A stretch of 64,000 nucleotides of DNA from Homalodisca vitripennis (Eukaryota > Arthropoda > Insecta > Hemiptera > Cicadellidae), in contig NC_060214.1 in NCBI RefSeq assembly GCF_021130785.1, positions 2,569,001 to 2,633,000 on the forward strand. The letters are read 5' to 3'. The notes under the pieces were generated by a model that did not search any database, was not told the origin of the DNA, and saw only the letters and a program-made list of their open reading frames with translations. Both the position numbers and the translations under genes were made by a program. Shown piece by piece: positions 48,251-62,732 of the stretch (position 1 is its first letter; every line of letters begins with the position of its first letter).

Positions 48251-51239
48251 TTCCGCTCGTTGTATCAACACGCGACCGCCGGCCCTGATTACTGTAAATA
48301 AGTATCGATCTAAATGAGATTTAGTACTATTGGCTTTTCTGGCACTCGTTTGACGACCTCTTGTTTTCCAAATTAATTTCTTATCATTGATGAAGTTTAG
48401 CTTTTTCATTTATTGTGGTATATTTATTTAAATATTATATATACATACAAATAAAATCGTCCATTATTTATTTAAATTCTGAATTCCGGACGAAAATATA
48501 CCGCCAACCAACACTATTACAAAAAATAAAATTATTATTCACACCAAAGAATATAAAATAAAATGGACTTTCTTAGTTTTAAAAGAAGAGTCGAAACAAT
48601 GAATATTAAATAAGGATTGCGAATTATAATAAAAGATCCTCAAAATACACTGACTATTATTCAAGGTACCAATAAGAACATATACAATAAAAAGTATATA
48701 AATTAAAAGAAAAGTGATACTTAATCGTATGAATATTTTACGAACCACGTGATTTATCACATAGTCTAACTTACATGTTCTTATATTTGGAGCTACCTAT
48801 AATATTATTGTGACCATACGCTTCATACATAATTTTACCAGCTTGATATAAAACAATAAAATGTTTTAAGGCTACTTTGCTTGTAATATTATTTACAATA
48901 TGCTTATTTATAGCGAATAAATTCGTTAATCTGGTAAATAAAAATGGATTGCTAGGTGCTGCCTCAGGAAGGATTGACTTATTCGGATACTTATTTTTGT
49001 AAGATATTTGATGAAATCCGAGGAAGATTTATATGAAGAGAAAATATCTACAACATTACCTGAAATATTTTAAAATTCTGCAAAGAATCTGTAATCATTA
49101 TGTTTCAAGAATTAAATTTAACTGACATCAAACAACTGTTGACATTTTCAGCTGAAGTACACCAAAGAGGCTGGAATATTTGCTTACACGTAACTCTCTA
49201 TAGATTGCGATCAAAGCTGTGAATGTTTTGTATTCGAAACTAATTGGCTTATATGACATTACGATATGGCATTTTACAAGACACTTAAGGAAAACAGATG
49301 ATTGAATACTAAAATGACTCAATGAGTCATTGAGTCATTACTAGATTGGAGTCCGAAAAAACAATAAGACTTATAACGCAATACCGATAAAAGAAATGTT
49401 ACATGAACTTAGTAAGGGTTTTCCCCTTATAAAAGAATTACCTGTATATGTTTTGACCGTGATTGGCTTCTCAGCTTCTCGTGTATTGTATATGTTCTTT
49501 AACGGGACAAGGCAAACTGAATTATGGCACTGAAAATATCTTAGACAGAATGTGGATTACAAGAGCTGGAAGTAGACTTTTTTGACCGAAGTACGTTTCG
49601 GAGATCTTCATTCCATATAGAAAAATAAATTTACTAGTATTTCTTATGTTAAATAAAGAAACAAACTTTCTTATAATCCTTTAATATTGCGACTAATTTT
49701 CGTTTTCGAAAAGGATATACAATATATTATAATGTATAGAATCAAGAGAAATACTTGTTATAATCTTAAACTTATAACGATAGCAAATGTCCGAAATCCC
49801 ATAACTAGATTAATTGAAAAATATAGAGGTCTTAATTTATATATCTTAGGTTTTGCTTTAATGTGTTTGAGATAGATGATGTAATATTAATAATTATATT
49901 ATTTATTTTATGGCGCAGTAATGTGAAAGATAGTGTTCAAATCTTGTGATAAAAGTTCTCTTTCCGATTTCGATTTCGAAAGTAACCGTCTAGCGACATT
50001 AAACATGGAAACACCCCACTTCCGCCACTAGTTGAGATACATACTGTTTCTCACGTGAAGAAAGAAGGAGGGGAAGGGTTGAGAACATTGATAACAGCGT
50101 TACTTCAATAGAAACTGTACATTTGTACGTACTCAGCCAAGTTTTAGATAACTTCCTGGCAAGTTAACTCCATGATTTCTCGATTTGTTGATTTGTTACA
50201 TTACATTTGTAGCATTACACTTAACTTTGTGTATTATTTTTGACACCTAAGGAAGAGTGTATATAAGTCCTCAAAACGTTGTGACGTCAGTACAAAACAT
50301 TAAATATGTAGAAAGTGTTCTACAAGGTAGTGACATAGAATAATTTACTGTTAATGCTGCAAGAAGAAACAAAAACAGGTATGCAAGTTCCTAATAAATA
50401 CTGCAATCTTACAACTAGAGTTACTTGAAAGAACTTCTGTGTCTGGCATTTTCCAACGTTATATTTTATAAAAATATAACTTAGCGTTTCATTAGAGTGA
50501 TCTTCAAGTTTATTTATTATTTCAGAGATTTGATTAAATAGCATTATCGAGATATTACGTTACTTTGTTTAATATGCTTAATTAATGTCAATTCAAGATA
50601 GGAATAATTCTGTTTAAAACTGTAGAGGCGTATAGGTGCAAAGGGTGTTTTTACAAGAAGGACAAAAGGAAAGTCTTAGTCAACCTGTGATGATAATTAA
50701 TTATAAATTATAAAATTATAGTTATGATTATCACTGAAACGGTGATAATTGTATACCTACAAAAACGTATTTAGCAGCCAAACATTTTAAGTGAGACATG
50801 TTCCTTGCTGGGAGTCTAGGACATTCAGTATGTAGGAAACCCACACACCGCACTGGTTCTCTCTCTCATCCAATCTGGCAGACCGTGGTGTATCATCAAC
50901 CAGTGTTCAGTGTTCAGTGAGTATCGTTTATCGATTGGGTGATCCACGTACCACATACCATTGGTGGGTATCACATTTATGCAAGGCTCTGCAGGAGAAT
51001 GGATAAATTACTACCAGATTAGTATGGAAATTACTAATTAAATTACGAAATTTAAATGTAACAAGGTGCCACATATATCAAAGCTAACATGAAGAAAATT
51101 AAAGCTAGACTATCTTCCACACAATTAAGGAAATACCGATAAAATAGGGAGGATATTAAAGAGACACAAACAAGTCATCGATCGGAAAGGACCTCTAAAT
51201 AATTGGCACAGGTTGTTGCCAAAACAAACATAAATGAAC
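48251..51239. other. Long AT-rich spacer
   Basis: No gene was recognised; frames at 48539-48760, 49128-49322, 49687-49875 and 50320-50544 have no domains. Near 49570-49610 ACGTTTCGGAGATCTTC, and near 50245-50280 GGAAGAGTGTATATAAG with CTCAAAACGT, resemble Penelope-type 3' motifs in opposite orientation. Three AP-1-like heptamers sit at 49315-49337. Confidence 0.4.
49313..49339. promoter_or_regulatory. Three AP-1/bZIP-like heptamers at 8-bp spacing
   Basis: TGACTCA at 49315 and TGAGTCA at 49323 and 49331 follow one another exactly 8 bp apart. The first two form a 19-bp palindrome (AATGACTCA A TGAGTCATT). TGA(G/C)TCA is the known binding site of Jun/Fos and GCN4-type proteins. With no gene nearby, a regulatory role is unproven and the pattern may be a tiny tandem repeat. 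Confidence 0.3.
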
Positions 51240-51702
51240 GTTCAAACTGTCTCACTTGATTTCAATATTTATTGTTGTTTTTTCAATCAGCTTACGTATT
51301 AGCAGTTTAGTATAAGCTCTTCTTGTTTTCATTTCAGTAATTGTTAATCTTGTTCGTTGTTTCGCTTATAGTAGTCAATTAGATCTTAGTCGGTCTAATT
51401 TCTGGAAAGTTAATCTTTTTATCTTTGCTCATTGCTACTTGTATCCATTCGATGTCATATTTTATAAACCTTTCTCTTTTATAGCATCTTAAATTCAAAG
51501 CAGCATAAGATTATATATAACGCTGTATGTGGTTCTTGTTGTTTTGGTTTTTATGTTAATTAATGCTTTACATGTATCACACCTTGGTATTTGTATTTAT
51601 CATCTCACTGTGCATGTTATGGATGTATTTCTTGCCATTTGTCAGAATATTCTTTTGTAATGACTTGTGAAAATAGATATGACTGTTGCATAAATAAATA
51701 AG
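51240..51702 (+). mobile_element. Possible non-LTR 3' UTR and tail
   Basis: AT-rich, T-rich sequence ends GCATAAATAAATAAG at about 51702, which resembles the (TAAA)n-type tails of non-LTR elements on the forward strand. No coding motif is left upstream, so this call rests on the tail only. Confidence 0.3.
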
Positions 51703-51940
51703 TGAGCCCGAAAGTTGAAAAACTATTTAAGACCAGTGAAGGCCAAGATTCCACTGTGTAAGGTGCGATTTTATGGAATCGATAAACAGCTCTCTATAAT
51801 GTAATATCCACTAGCAATATCTACTAGCTATTCAAAGGATCGGACCAGAACAGTCAGTAAAATGTCATAGCATAATTCTGGAACAGTATTCACTAAAGTT
51901 TCTTACATGTACACTTATTTTACTGGTACTTTATCGTTTT
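51703..51940. other. Spacer, nothing recognised
   Basis: Short AT-rich spacer before the 118-bp array. Confidence 0.35.
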
Positions 51941-52660
51941 TGGTAGTGAGAGCGATGGAGGGATCAGAGGTCGAGAGTAGCAGAAGCACTAAGAGACAGA
52001 AGAGATACACCCTGGGGTTAGAATGAGACTGCAGGTGACTGAGACTATTACAGACTGATTGGTAGTGAAGAGACGGAGGGATCAGAGATCGAGAGTAGCA
52101 GAACCACTAAAAGACAGAAGAGATACACCCTGGGTTTAAAATGCGGCTGAAGACGGCTGGGACTAGTACCGATTGATTGGTAGTGAGAGCGATGGAGGGA
52201 TCAGAGATCGAGCGTAGCCGAACCACTAACAGACAGAAGATATACACCCTGGGGTTAGAATGCGGCTGACGGGACTAGGACTAATACGGATTGATTGGTA
52301 GTGAGAGCGATGGAGGGATCAGAGGTCGAGAGTAGCAGAACCACTAAGAGACAGAAGAGATACACCCTGGGTTTAAAATGCGGATGAAGACGGCTGGGAC
52401 TAGTACAGATTGATTGGTAGTGAGAGCGATGGAGGGATCAGAGATCGAGAGTAGCAGAACCACTACCAGACAAGAGATACACCCTGAGTTAAAATGCGAT
52501 GAACGGGACTAGGACTAAAACAGATTGATTGGTATTGAGATCGATGGAGGGATCAGAGGTCGAGAGTAGCAGGAGCACTAAGAGTCAGAAGAGATACACC
52601 CTGGAGTTAGAATGAGACTGCAGGCGATTGGGACTAGTACAGAATGGTTGGTAGTGGGTG
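51941..52660. repeat. ~118-bp tandem array, six copies, dimer pattern
   Basis: TGGTAGTGAGAGCGATGGAG recurs at 51941, 52060, 52178, 52296, 52415 and 52530, spaced 115 to 119 bp. Copies 2 and 4 share GACGGCTGGGACTAGTAC, while copies 3 and 5 share ACGGGACTAGGACTAA, so a two-unit block has been duplicated. Units have unusually high G/C for this window. GATACACCCTGG is common to all but the fifth unit, which reads ACACCCTGAG. Confidence 0.94.
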
Positions 52661-53753
52661 GTAAGGCAGTTATCAGAAGTAGGTTACGTCATTAACCGAG
52701 TTAAATATCATATTAACATATTTAATATCATATGGACTTGGAACTTTAAAAATCTTTTAAGCTGTACATGACACAGTATACAATAATGTCCAATAATTAG
52801 AAATAGTCATGCATAAACGACAAATTAAAAAAATGTATGTGCTAAAACAGTTATCTTAAATCCTATTATGTAAAGGATGATCCAGAACCAAACTTTTAAA
52901 TGAAGTCCGTAACTATTCTTAATAGGTACCCGAAATTCAAAATTAGTTGATTCAAATCAATGATCCACATAATTCATATAATGATATCATTTTTGCCTAT
53001 TTATTTCTAGTTTTATAAATTACATTTAAACCATCCTTTATTTATAATAGAGGTTATAGTTATAGTTTACAAATTTCAACAGAAAATGTTATTATTTTGA
53101 ATATACGAAAAATACCACCTAACATTAAACACACTGCTTTGTTGGTGTTGACACTGTTACACGGCTAACTTTCAAAGGTTTTACAACCCTGCTTGTATAC
53201 ATATTTGGACATTAAAACATTTCAGAATTTAAAGTTTGATGGTTGTTTTATCTCTATCAAACGTGGGATTAAATACCATCTGTTATTTTAATGTATATCA
53301 AAGAAAGTCTGTACTATTTTAACAATGGATGTTAAATTATACAAAATTATGTGTCACCTAACAGTAACAATGTGATGTGAATTAGTTTTATTACTATTGG
53401 CAGTTGGTATATATAATAGTCATGTCTTTAACAATAAATAATAGTAAAAATTATTTATTTTTGGCACTAATTGTCCACGTCAAGAATAACTGCTGTTTTC
53501 AAGGCCACTTCACAACCTGAACCTCTGCATATTGTGTAATAATAGATTCTAGAAGTGTTTCTACATTTCAAATACATATCAGTAAAAGATGTTTCGAAGA
53601 CTCATGGTTCTGTGGTGAGGGGTAAACAGAGTATAGGCGTCATAGTGAGTATTCCTAAAGGCTTAGTTTCCCATCTGTGACAAGACAAGGCCCACATTGC
53701 CACACTGACGTGTATTAAGTTTTTGTATTGTTTCCCAAGAACTTCATTACATT
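52661..53753. other. AT-rich spacer, nothing recognised
   Basis: No gene, repeat or transposon motif was recognised before the third family D copy. Confidence 0.4.
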
Positions 53754-54067
53754 AGTCGTAGGTGCTTGGTCGGCGAATGCAGACTTATTGTAACATGTAT
53801 TCTGTAGTTTTAATAATTAATTTTGTGTTTAAGTTTTGTGCATGTTTTAGAGTTAGTGAATTTGACACACAGTATAGTGGTTGTGATTCCTGACTTAGGC
53901 GTGTCAAAACGCTCTGGTGTGATTTGTTTATTTTAACCTAGTTTGTAATTATGTGTTAGATTAGTTATTTACCTGAAGAAGAGATCATATTTTACATCTA
54001 TAAACTTAGTGTTACTGATTTTTTTATCACTGAATGATGGTAAATGTCCGGAAAATGTTGTTTCCTG
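53754..54067 (+). mobile_element. Dispersed repeat family D, copy 3
   Basis: GTCGTAGGTGCTTGGTCGGC, GTTGTGATTCCTGACTTAGG-like phrases, TTTAACCTAGTTTGTAATTA, ACCTGAAGAAGAGATCA and GGTAAATGTCCGGAAAATG follow the order of copy 2 at 21035-21372 almost base for base. The 112-bp tandem array starts about 50 bp after its end. Confidence 0.75.
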
Positions 54068-54119
54068 CACAATACAATATCGTATAAAATACTTCAGACA
54101 AAAATCTAGCGTTATTATC

Positions 54120-54580
54120 TGTGCTTATACGGGTTAAACCTAGCTAGTACGAGATATCACTTGTTTATAGCAATATATACAGGATTGCAGATAAGGTGCT
54201 GATGATATGGATACACATCTCACTATACTTTCTGCGCTTATACGGGTTAAACCTAGCTAGTACGAGATATCACTTGTTATAGCAATATATACAGGATTGC
54301 AGATAAGGTGCTGATGATATGGATACACATCTCACTATACTTTCTGCGCTTATACGGGTTAAACCTAGCTAGTACGAGATATCACTTGTTATAGCAATAT
54401 ATACAGGATTGCAGATAAGGTGCTGATGATATGGATACACATCTCACTATACTTTCTGCGCTTATACGGGTTAAACCTAGCTAGTACGAGATATCACTTG
54501 TTATAGCAATATATACAGGATTGCAGATAAGGTGCTGATGATATGGATACACATCTCACTATACTTTCTGCGCTTATTGG
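54120..54580. repeat. 112-bp tandem array, four near-identical copies
   Basis: GCTTATACGGGTT occurs at 54123, 54236, 54348 and 54460, and a final GCTTAT at 54572. The units appear identical by eye except for one extra T in the first (CTTGTTTATAG versus CTTGTTATAG), which makes it 113 bp, and an earlier CTGTGCTTA instead of CTGCGCTTA. This is the youngest-looking array in the window; assembly collapse or expansion is possible. Confidence 0.97.
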
Positions 54581-55817
54581 CTAAATAATGTTGCTTATAT
54601 TAATTGTAGAATAATAATTAATTAATTAAACTTATTTTTATCGTCGAGATTAAGTACCTTTCTTAAATTCTATTATTGTACTATCTAAGTTTATCAACAA
54701 GGTGGAGGTCATATACTTGAGCTTATAAACTAGCCATCCAAGTCTTTTCAGAAAATAATGACAACGGTTATTATTATTACTAATAACAATAATCGGTTGA
54801 TTCTGCACAAGAAAAGTGTGCAATTCCCTTATTTCAAGTTGACAGTAATTCAAATTTAGTTACCTATGAAATAGTGTACAGAGTTATCAGGTGTAAAGAT
54901 CCATAGCCAATAGATAGTAGAGTTAACTTTAGGTGCTGCGGTAGATTCGGCTAATATTATGCTCGGTACAACTTTTGGACATACAGTTTACAATTACGTA
55001 TGATGTTATAGATGAGGTATATCTGTAGACCTTTCAATTTAAAGAGAAAAACATCTTGATCTAAAGCCATTAATCTAAGCCATAAATGTGCACAAATAAT
55101 TTAATTCGTTTCTATCGTTATATTTTGTATGAAAACATTTGGCTGAAGTTACTCATTTTAAAACCAAACACTCTGCTAATAATACACCTTTTTTAATGCA
55201 ACCTTTCGTTTTCAATGAAATCACCATTTGACGCACATAAACTATGACGGCGAAAGGCCTTATATAAATAAATTTCAATTTTTATTGGTATGGTTATTTT
55301 AAAATACACTAATAAAATCCAGTGCGAAAGAAGCTTCTACAATACATCTCATAGAATTATTATGATTTTGTCATTAAAAGTCCTGTATAAAAATTGTTTA
55401 AAGTTTTTGACATAGAACTAATTAATTGCTGCTGGCTGTGACTGGATCTGGATGTCACATTACATTGACGCCTAAAATAATTACCCACAACGGCATGCGA
55501 AATGTGCCATGACACGTGGCTCGCACTAGCATGACACTTACGGTGATAATACAAATATTTGTCATTTTTTAAATGAATTTAAACAGTACCATTAGGATTT
55601 ATCAATTTTACTAGGGCGAGCTTAAAGATTTTTACATTATTATAAGTATCAATGTAAAGGTATATGTTTGAGAACTAATTTATTACGGTACTTTTATTTT
55701 TTACGTTGCAAAAACCCTCAGGATTAAACATACATAGAAAAAATAGTTTATATTTAAGGGATTTTTAATAAGGGGTGCATTTCAATACACTACGTAAATT
55801 CAAGATAATTAAAAAAT
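54581..55817. other. AT-rich spacer, nothing recognised
   Basis: Frames at 54650-54853 and 55360-55554 on the reverse strand have no domains. No repeat was recognised. Confidence 0.4.
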
Positions 55818-56298
55818 GACATTTAAACTACGAAGTATTTTAGTTTTTCTGTCGGATAGTTGTGCGGACCATGGAAGAGATTGTTAAAGTATTTATGTGA
55901 AAGACGTTTAATTAAGTGAACGAGCTCCACTTGTGGCAAACACAACTATTGCTGCAACGTATTGGTCAATTAGTGGTTTGGGTCAGTTTATAGCCCTGCT
56001 CCTCTCCGCGCTACAACACAGTGTCTACAGTGAGTATCGAGTTTTGCAACATTAATTCATTAATTTAAATGACGAAGTAATTTTCGTTTTTCTATCGGAT
56101 AGTTGTGCGGACCATGGAAGAGTTGTTAAAGTATTTATGTGAAAGACGTTTAATTAAGTGAACGAGCTCCACTTGTGGCAAACACAACTATTGCTGCAAC
56201 ATATTGGTCAATTAGTGGTTTGAGTCAGTTTATAGCGCTGCTCCTCTCCGCGCTACAACACAGTGTCTACAGCGAGTATCGAGTTTTACAACATTAAT
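55818..56298. repeat. 243-bp direct duplication
   Basis: CGGATAGTTGTGCGGACCAT occurs at 55853 and 56096 and the match runs to CAACATTAAT at about 56050 and 56295. The copies differ at only a few positions. Inside each are GTGAACGAGCTCCACTTGTG and CTCCTCTCCGCGCTACAACA, a G/C-rich block that looks more like unique or transposon sequence than like simple satellite. Confidence 0.93.
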
Positions 56299-58064
56299 AT
56301 AAACCATCATTGTGTTCATCATAGCACTTACCTTTTTATAATAGGTTTGGTGAATATTTTAGTTAAGTTAAACGTTTTATTCTTTTCAATTAGTAGTTGC
56401 TAACACCTCAGTCTGCCTATCAAAGTTGATAGTTAGCTAATTACATGTAATTTAATAAATTAACAGTTTAAATTAATAAAGGATGTTTTATGTAAATTTT
56501 AAAATATATAAGTAATATAAAAAAATCAATGTATTTTCAATATCTACTGATGTATTTTTCCAACAAAAATATATATTACTAAACATTTATAGCTTCTAAA
56601 TTTAATAACTGTTATAAACATTTACTTTTAAACTGAAATGTATAAGTAAAACACGAGATGTTCAATAAGTCAACAAATATAAAAACGTTCAGCAATGGAA
56701 TGAGGTTATTTATGAAATAGAAATCTGTCTGTTTAAACATGATGCGAGTCATTGTAACTTGTAGCTCAACAACACTTACACGATGAGCGGGAAATTCAAA
56801 TCACGTCATTTCAGTTGCTTCTAGTGCATCAACCTCACATAAATTTGTGTTTATAATTAACTAGTAATTGTAATTAAGTTGTGTGAGAGCGATTGTAATT
56901 ATATCATACACGTTAAAATAAATATATTTGAATGGCCAAAAATGCTTATACGCTTTAATAATTGCTTAAATACTTGTTTCTTGGTAAACAGTAAATGCAG
57001 AAAATGCTTTTACGAAATTCCACGCAAACATTCAGAGATTTCTTAAGATATTCAATGGCTAGTTCCAAAGGAAGGTGCATGAAAAGAACTATCTATTCGC
57101 ACACACCTACAGAGTATTATGAACACATTATGTTTAAGGTTAAGTATTATGGGTTAAGCAATTTCTTATAAACGTTACAAAATTAAATTGATTTTAAATA
57201 CATACAAGTTTATTTTGTTCTAAATAATAATTGCCGTCATATCAGATTTCAAAGCTGCTTAAACGTGTTGCAATCACATGGCAATCATTTCATTATTATT
57301 TGCAGTAATAACTGGGACTAATATGGGACTTATAAGAGACTAAAGAGAGATTATTACTGAGAATATCCCTGGTATCAGGATGTAAATGTATTTATTCACA
57401 CCCATTAGTTTTATTACGTTTCAGTTTTCTAAAAAATTCTATATTTGTTAGAATTCGACTGGTAAAAGTCTTAAAACTTGAATTATTTGTTTTCTAAAGA
57501 ATTATTTTGTATAATTACCTATATGCAATTCTGCCACATGATTTTTTTCATTGTTTTTAGATAAATAATAACCCATAGCCAAACATAGCGATTATGTATA
57601 CTAAATAAAGTTTTGGGCTCAAACGTAATCAAATACGATTATAGTGTAAAAGATCACATTTTGCCAATTTTATTGAATTCTTCAAATAATACTAATAAAG
57701 GACTATTAATAACAAATTAGCTAAGTTAGGTATTAACAAAACATAATGCAGTTAAAAAAATTTCCGAAAAAGCTAATACATATAGAAATAGTAGCTTATA
57801 TTATATTAAACAAAAATACTATATCTAAAACTGCCTTTATAGAGCCTTACTACGTCTGATGTCAAAGTCGTATAACCTTCTGAGTTATATAGTACTGTGT
57901 TATTTGTATTTATGTTCGTGTACACTATTTATTTTTCACATGTAATAAATACAAAATAGTAACACTTTAATTTTGAACACAATAATCTTTTACAAGAAAT
58001 AATAAAAAGTAAAATAGAGACCATAGCATAAACATTTATTCTTGTACATTTTAGTAGGATACAC
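56299..58064. other. AT-rich spacer, nothing recognised
   Basis: About 1.8 kb with no supported gene or repeat; it ends in the ACAC target site of LTR-like copy 2. Confidence 0.4.
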
Positions 58065-58736
58065 TGTACCGTTGGACGATAACACATGAGGGTGGTGACT
58101 TCTGAGGTCGTAGTAATAAATACTAGAAATGCAAAGTTTACTTATAAGTTCAGTTTAATTACGAAAACTTACAAGCACCACTTTTAGATGGTAAAGGAAA
58201 AGTTATGTAATGCCACGTTGCTGCCAATTAGAATATAATAACTAAAAACTTTTATATTCTAGGTGGGCCTCAGATATTCAATGTTCTGTGGAATTATGCC
58301 TACGATGTTTTACTTTATAAGACATTAAGATTTTACTTCCCTTCGCAATGTGTAGACTCATAACCCGGGTGTCGGCGTCTTGGCACGAGACAATGGCGCT
58401 GTAGTCTAGGAAGGGTTATGTCTAGTCGGTGCTACTAGACGATGAGTAGAAGTTAATAAACTGGTAGCCATCTACTCAAATAATATGTGCCCTGTGAGCC
58501 GTGAGACACGTGGGACACGTAAACTCGCGGACAAAGCGCGCGAGGTCTGCTCGGTCACATAGTTGGGCTGCTACCAAGGGTTAGAAGAAAATATTCATAC
58601 GCGTGCCAAATTAGGTAGTTACTCCGCCCAATAATTTAGTTCCGGAACATTGGATAAAATAATATTAAATTATACTGGCTGACTAGGATGCGAAATTTGC
58701 ATTATATGAAAGTTTAATTAACCAATTAACGGTACA
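58065..58736. mobile_element. LTR-like element, copy 2
   Basis: It starts TGTACCG and ends CGGTACA, is 672 bp long, and is flanked by ACAC on both sides (58061-58064 and 58737-58740). It is colinear with copy 1 (36364-37036), including the CACGTGGGACACGTAAACTC and AGTTACTCCGCCCAATAA blocks. The different target duplications of the two copies show two separate insertions, not the two ends of one 22-kb element. No internal retroviral-type genes lie next to either copy. Confidence 0.87.
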
Positions 58737-61019
<2,283 letters not shown>

Positions 61020-62732
61020 ACACTTAAAAATGTTGACCTCGTAGACGATTGGCTAGTGGTTTGGGAAAGAAAGAAAAAAATGATTTATTGAACTACCAAA
61101 CCGCCAATAATTTGACTAAAAACAGCCATGGAAGAGACAGATTGTTGTTGGCAGTTGTGAGGTTAAATATAGCCTTAAAACAGTTGACAGGAAATAATTT
61201 GTATTTTTATCCTCATATCTGTCCCGAGTTTGAAGAAGATGATATGAAGTATTTTCTCACTAATGTACGAAATTGATAATAATATTACGGCGGAAAAGCT
61301 CAGCTCAAAACACCCTAAATTTGATTCTTCTTTTAAGGTAGGGCTACCCAGTGATCTAATCACCAGTGCCTTCTCCTCTGAGTTTTGGCCAAAGGAAACT
61401 CGGCCATATTTCAGTAAATATTTTACCAAAAGGGAGACTTTAATCTCCAATAACAATGTATGTCCGGAGAACAAGTGATGACTAGTGCTATTGAAGCACC
61501 AATAACTGTGTGCATTTTACTTTCCTAACCTGGAATGTGCAGGGCCTTATGTTGTCATTAATCTCTACAGAGTTACAAATACAATTAAATCGATTGTTGA
61601 CATTTATATAACCAGATTTATAAACTTTCCATTCTGTAGTATTGTAGTTACTGGTGACTTCAATATCAACATACTTTCTGATGAATATGACACAGCGGAA
61701 TTCCTTACTCTCCTAAATACTTTCGGGCTGCAACCTGCTATAACGGTTGTCACAAAGCCAAGTAAAAATGTAAATATTGGTTCGTATTAGGACAATTGTG
61801 TTACATATACAACCAAACTGCTGAAGTGGTTTCCAATTTTAGTGTCAGATCATGATGGTATCTTCATGCCCTTCACTGCGTTATTTTTGTCTGAATTCCA
61901 TTGGCCAACCGTCAAATTGATCTTATTATAAAAAAACTTATTTAGCACTTTCAATATGGTTTGGTATGGACATAGCACCACTGATGCTGTGCTGTCCTTT
62001 ATACAAAGATGTTCTGATGGTCTTGAAAATGGGCTGAGTGTTGCTGGAACATTGTATGACCTTACAAAAGCATTCGACACTGACACTAAGTATCATAGTA
62101 TTTTACAAATCAAATATCCTTTTATGGAATTATGACCCTAGTTTTAAGTTTTTCGCATCTTACTTCACTGATTGATACTAAGCTGTATTATTGGGTGGTA
62201 TTATGTCTAGTTTTATGTCTATTTAGTAGAGCACGGTGTTCCACAGGGTTCTGTGCTGGGACCAATTATTTTCATCATTTATATAAATGATCTCCCCACT
62301 GTGAGATGGATGGAGTGAGCCATCCATACCTGTTTGCCGATTACTTGGCCCTATCCGTCACTGGTGAAAGTGATCACATATTAGAACTAAAACTTAACTA
62401 CAGTTCTAACGCTATACAGGATTTTTTAATGCTAACAGTCTTAGTCTGACAAGAAAAATATTATTTTTAATAATTTGTGTGTTTATATTATTATTTATTT
62501 ATTACTGTTTGTTTCTCTTTTGAACTGTTATGTGACTTACCATATATGTACTTTACTTTTTTATTCTATGTAATGTTTAACCATACTCATAGTTTAATAC
62601 TTAGAATGCGAATTGACTTTATCTAGCCTAATTATCATACTGCTCGTTACAATAGCTTTTACTACTGTACTCTACATTTGACGAGACTTATTGCATGTAT
62701 TGTATATTGTCAATAAATATCTTGAATCTTGA
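61020..62732 (+). mobile_element. Jockey/CR1-like non-LTR retrotransposon remnant with its 3' end
   Basis: The forward strand first shows VRLNIALKQLTGNNLYFYPH (61160-61220) in a frame that could be an SGNH-hydrolase-like ORF1 ending (tentative). The endonuclease C-terminal half follows, with VTGDFNINILSDE (61650-61685) and LVSDHDGIFMPF (61835-61870), the GD.N and SDH motifs of the EEP fold. The RT then gives LTKAFDTDTK (62060), [19 protein letters not shown] and INDLP (62225-62300), and LFADYLALSVTGE (62330-62370), where YADD/FADD has become FADY. It ends GTCAATAAATATCTTGAATC at about 62715-62732, a typical terminus. Stops, frameshifts and the lost catalytic Asp make it inactive. Confidence 0.87.

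Noticed and set aside
36364..58736. The two LTR-like copies as the 5' and 3' LTRs of one 22-kb element
   Set aside because: Each copy has its own 4-bp target duplication (ATTT and ACAC), and no gag-pol frame lies between them.
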